Shown: in pieces, positions 63,021 through 64,000 of the stretch | Numbering within the stretch: position 1 is the stretch's first letter | How the letters are laid out: each line of letters starts with the position of its first letter | Assembly (NCBI GenBank): GCA_965248255.1 | Contig: CBDFIW010000003.1 | Coordinates: 1,674,001 to 1,738,000, forward strand | Direction of reading: 5' to 3' | Source: JAKZVK01 sp965248255 | GTDB lineage: Bacteria > Acidobacteriota > Terriglobia > Bryobacterales > UBA6623 | Length of the DNA: 64,000 nucleotides | Notes under the pieces: model-generated | Told to the model about the DNA's origin: nothing | What the model saw: only the letters and a program-made list of their open reading frames with translations | Databases searched by the model: none | Program-made: the position numbers and the translations under genes

Positions 63021-63683
63021 CTAACGCTCCGAGAGAATTCCTTCAAGCGCCCAGATTTCATACTTGCTGGTTCCCGCGCTATAGGCGACCTGCTTGCCAT
63101 TCGGATGAAGACTCAGGCCGTAGAGGTTGGTTGGGTCCACGCTCTTGGCGGAGAGTTCAGTCTTTCGTGGTTCATCGCCGTCAGAAGAAATGGTCCACAG
63201 CGTGCTTACCTCGTCGTCTTCGTTTGTCTTCCAGAACAAAACGTGCCCTCCATCGGGCGTCCAGGCTGTGCTGCCGGCGATCTTCTCGGGCAACTTGGCG
63301 CTGACGAGTTCGCGAGTCCTGCCGCTGCTGGTATCCCCAATTACGAGTTTCGAGAAGCTTTCTTTGGGAGTCCATACGGTCAGCGCAAATCGTTTGCGGT
63401 CCCAAGCAAAAGAGAGGCCACCGCTCTCATCAACGAGCTTTGACTCTTCCCGGGAATCCAAGTCCAAAGACCACATCCCGTCCTGACGGGGGAATGCGAT
63501 GGATCGGCCGTTTGGTCTGAAGATGAGGTGATGGAAGGACCACACTTCGCCTTTCCAAACCCGATGGACCTTCTCCGTTGCGATGTCAAACAGGAAGAAG
63601 CCTCCCCCCTTTGCATTGTTCGCCGGGAAGACCAGCCGCTTGCTATCCGGGGACCAGGCGGGCCGGCCCATGCGAACCAAGCC
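63021..63683 (-). pseudogene. PD40/TolB-type propeller protein, C-terminal part, cut by IS630
   Basis: Native text from the IS joint: MGRPAWSPDSKRLVFPANNA, FFLFDIATEKVHRVWKGEVW, FRPNGRSIAFPRQDGMWSLD, STAWTPDGGHVLFWKTNEDD and LYGLSLHPNGKQVAYSAGTS, ending IWALEGILSER. These are PD40/WD40-like blades as in the sensor half of the kinase at 18274-22477. The 5' part lies beyond IS630 copy 5 and outside the window. Likely another kinase-sensor or exported propeller gene; its stop is intact. Confidence 0.75.
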
Positions 63684-63685
63684 TA

Positions 63686-64000
63686 TTGAATCCCGCAAAT
63701 TATTATGACACTTTTTGACAGTGTGGAGCATCTATATATGTATGGGCAACCCCAAAGGTGTGAAGCGGGATTTCAAGGCGCTGGAGAAGCGCCGTTTCGA
63801 AGCGATGCGGCTGCTCCACCAAGGCCACAATCAGTCCGAGACGGCGAGACGGCTGAACGTCGCTCGCCAAACCGTCAGTGAGTGGCGGCGGCAATACCGC
63901 GAGCAGGGTGCGGCCGGACTCCGCCAGGCCGGGCGCGCCGGACGCAAGCCGCTCCTCGATGCCGCACAACGCGAACGCCTGACGTCGCTGCTGCTGGAAG
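63686..64000 (+). mobile_element. IS630-family insertion sequence, copy 5 (cut by window end)
   Basis: Starts TTGAATCCCGCAAAT after TA (63684-63685), plus orientation like copy 4. 315 of 1,094 bases visible, identical to copy 4 as far as read. Confidence 0.9.
63742..64000 (+). CDS. IS630 transposase, N-terminal part (copy 5, partial)
   Basis: ATG 63742, MGNPKGVKRDFKALEKRRFE and the HTH segment, running off the window. The catalytic frame is not visible. Confidence 0.85.
   Translation, partial: MGNPKGVKRDFKALEKRRFEAMRLLHQGHNQSETARRLNVARQTVSEWRRQYREQGAAGLRQAGRAGRKPLLDAAQRERLTSLLLE

Overview
The window looks like an Acidobacteriota chromosome or metagenomic contig, most likely Bryobacterales/Solibacter-like. 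This rests on protein families and not on a marker gene: secreted proteins with TIGR03437-type repeats, very large TonB receptors with an N-terminal carboxypeptidase-regulatory domain, a winged-helix/Ser-Thr-kinase/beta-propeller fusion, many Tat- or Sec-exported enzymes, and a sigma/anti-sigma/B-box operon. I see no rRNA, tRNA or CRISPR array.

Layout. 1-3300: end of an IS1380-type transposase, two phage-like scraps, then a ColE1-type mobilization cassette (mobC tail, mobA relaxase, and mobB and mobD written inside mobA in another frame), then an HNH-nuclease scrap. 3265-9560: ordinary exported proteins (DUF4198-Kelch, PQQ-type propeller, TonB receptor with a small metal-ligand-like protein and a Fur-type palindrome). 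10112-16845: a tight five-gene phage-type recombination and replication operon (Cas4/RecE-like exonuclease, RecT, Zn-hook ATPase, DEAH helicase, CHC2 primase-helicase) with no capsid genes, bordered by truncated genes. 18274-26034: a kinase-propeller gene split by an IS630 copy and frameshifted, then a frameshifted Oar-type TonB receptor. 26035-31216: repeat-rich spacer, a small membrane protein, an exported isochorismatase-fold enzyme, a lipoprotein and DsbD. 31523-32913: NfeD-SPFH pair. 33399-37599: IS110 and an IS630-interrupted glucose/sorbosone-dehydrogenase-like gene. 37986-47718: acetolactate-synthase-like enzyme, TIGR03437 pseudogene, an exported amidohydrolase with two Tat-exported SelA-like PLP enzymes, a broken Uma2 gene and an M20 peptidase. 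48333-57121: ISNCY element, PduO-type adenosyltransferase, alpha/beta hydrolase, cytochrome c, a membrane glycosyltransferase-like protein, and an IS630-IS110-IS630 cluster. 57633-64000: sigma/anti-sigma/B-box operon, TIGR03437 protein, methyltransferase, and a PD40 propeller cut by a fifth IS630 copy.

The main theme is mobile DNA. Five almost identical 1,094-bp IS630 copies (the last cut by the window end) sit at TA duplications, and three of them split genes that can be rejoined in frame. The IS630 transposase appears to be made by -1 frameshifting at an A-AAA-AAG site. Several host genes also carry single frameshifts, some at runs of G. These could be real decay, phase-variable tracts or assembly errors, and the sequence alone does not decide between them.

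The most unusual units are the overprinted ColE1-like mob cassette, the capsid-less phage recombination operon, the exported SelA-like enzyme pair, and a dispersed palindrome with a compensatory base change.
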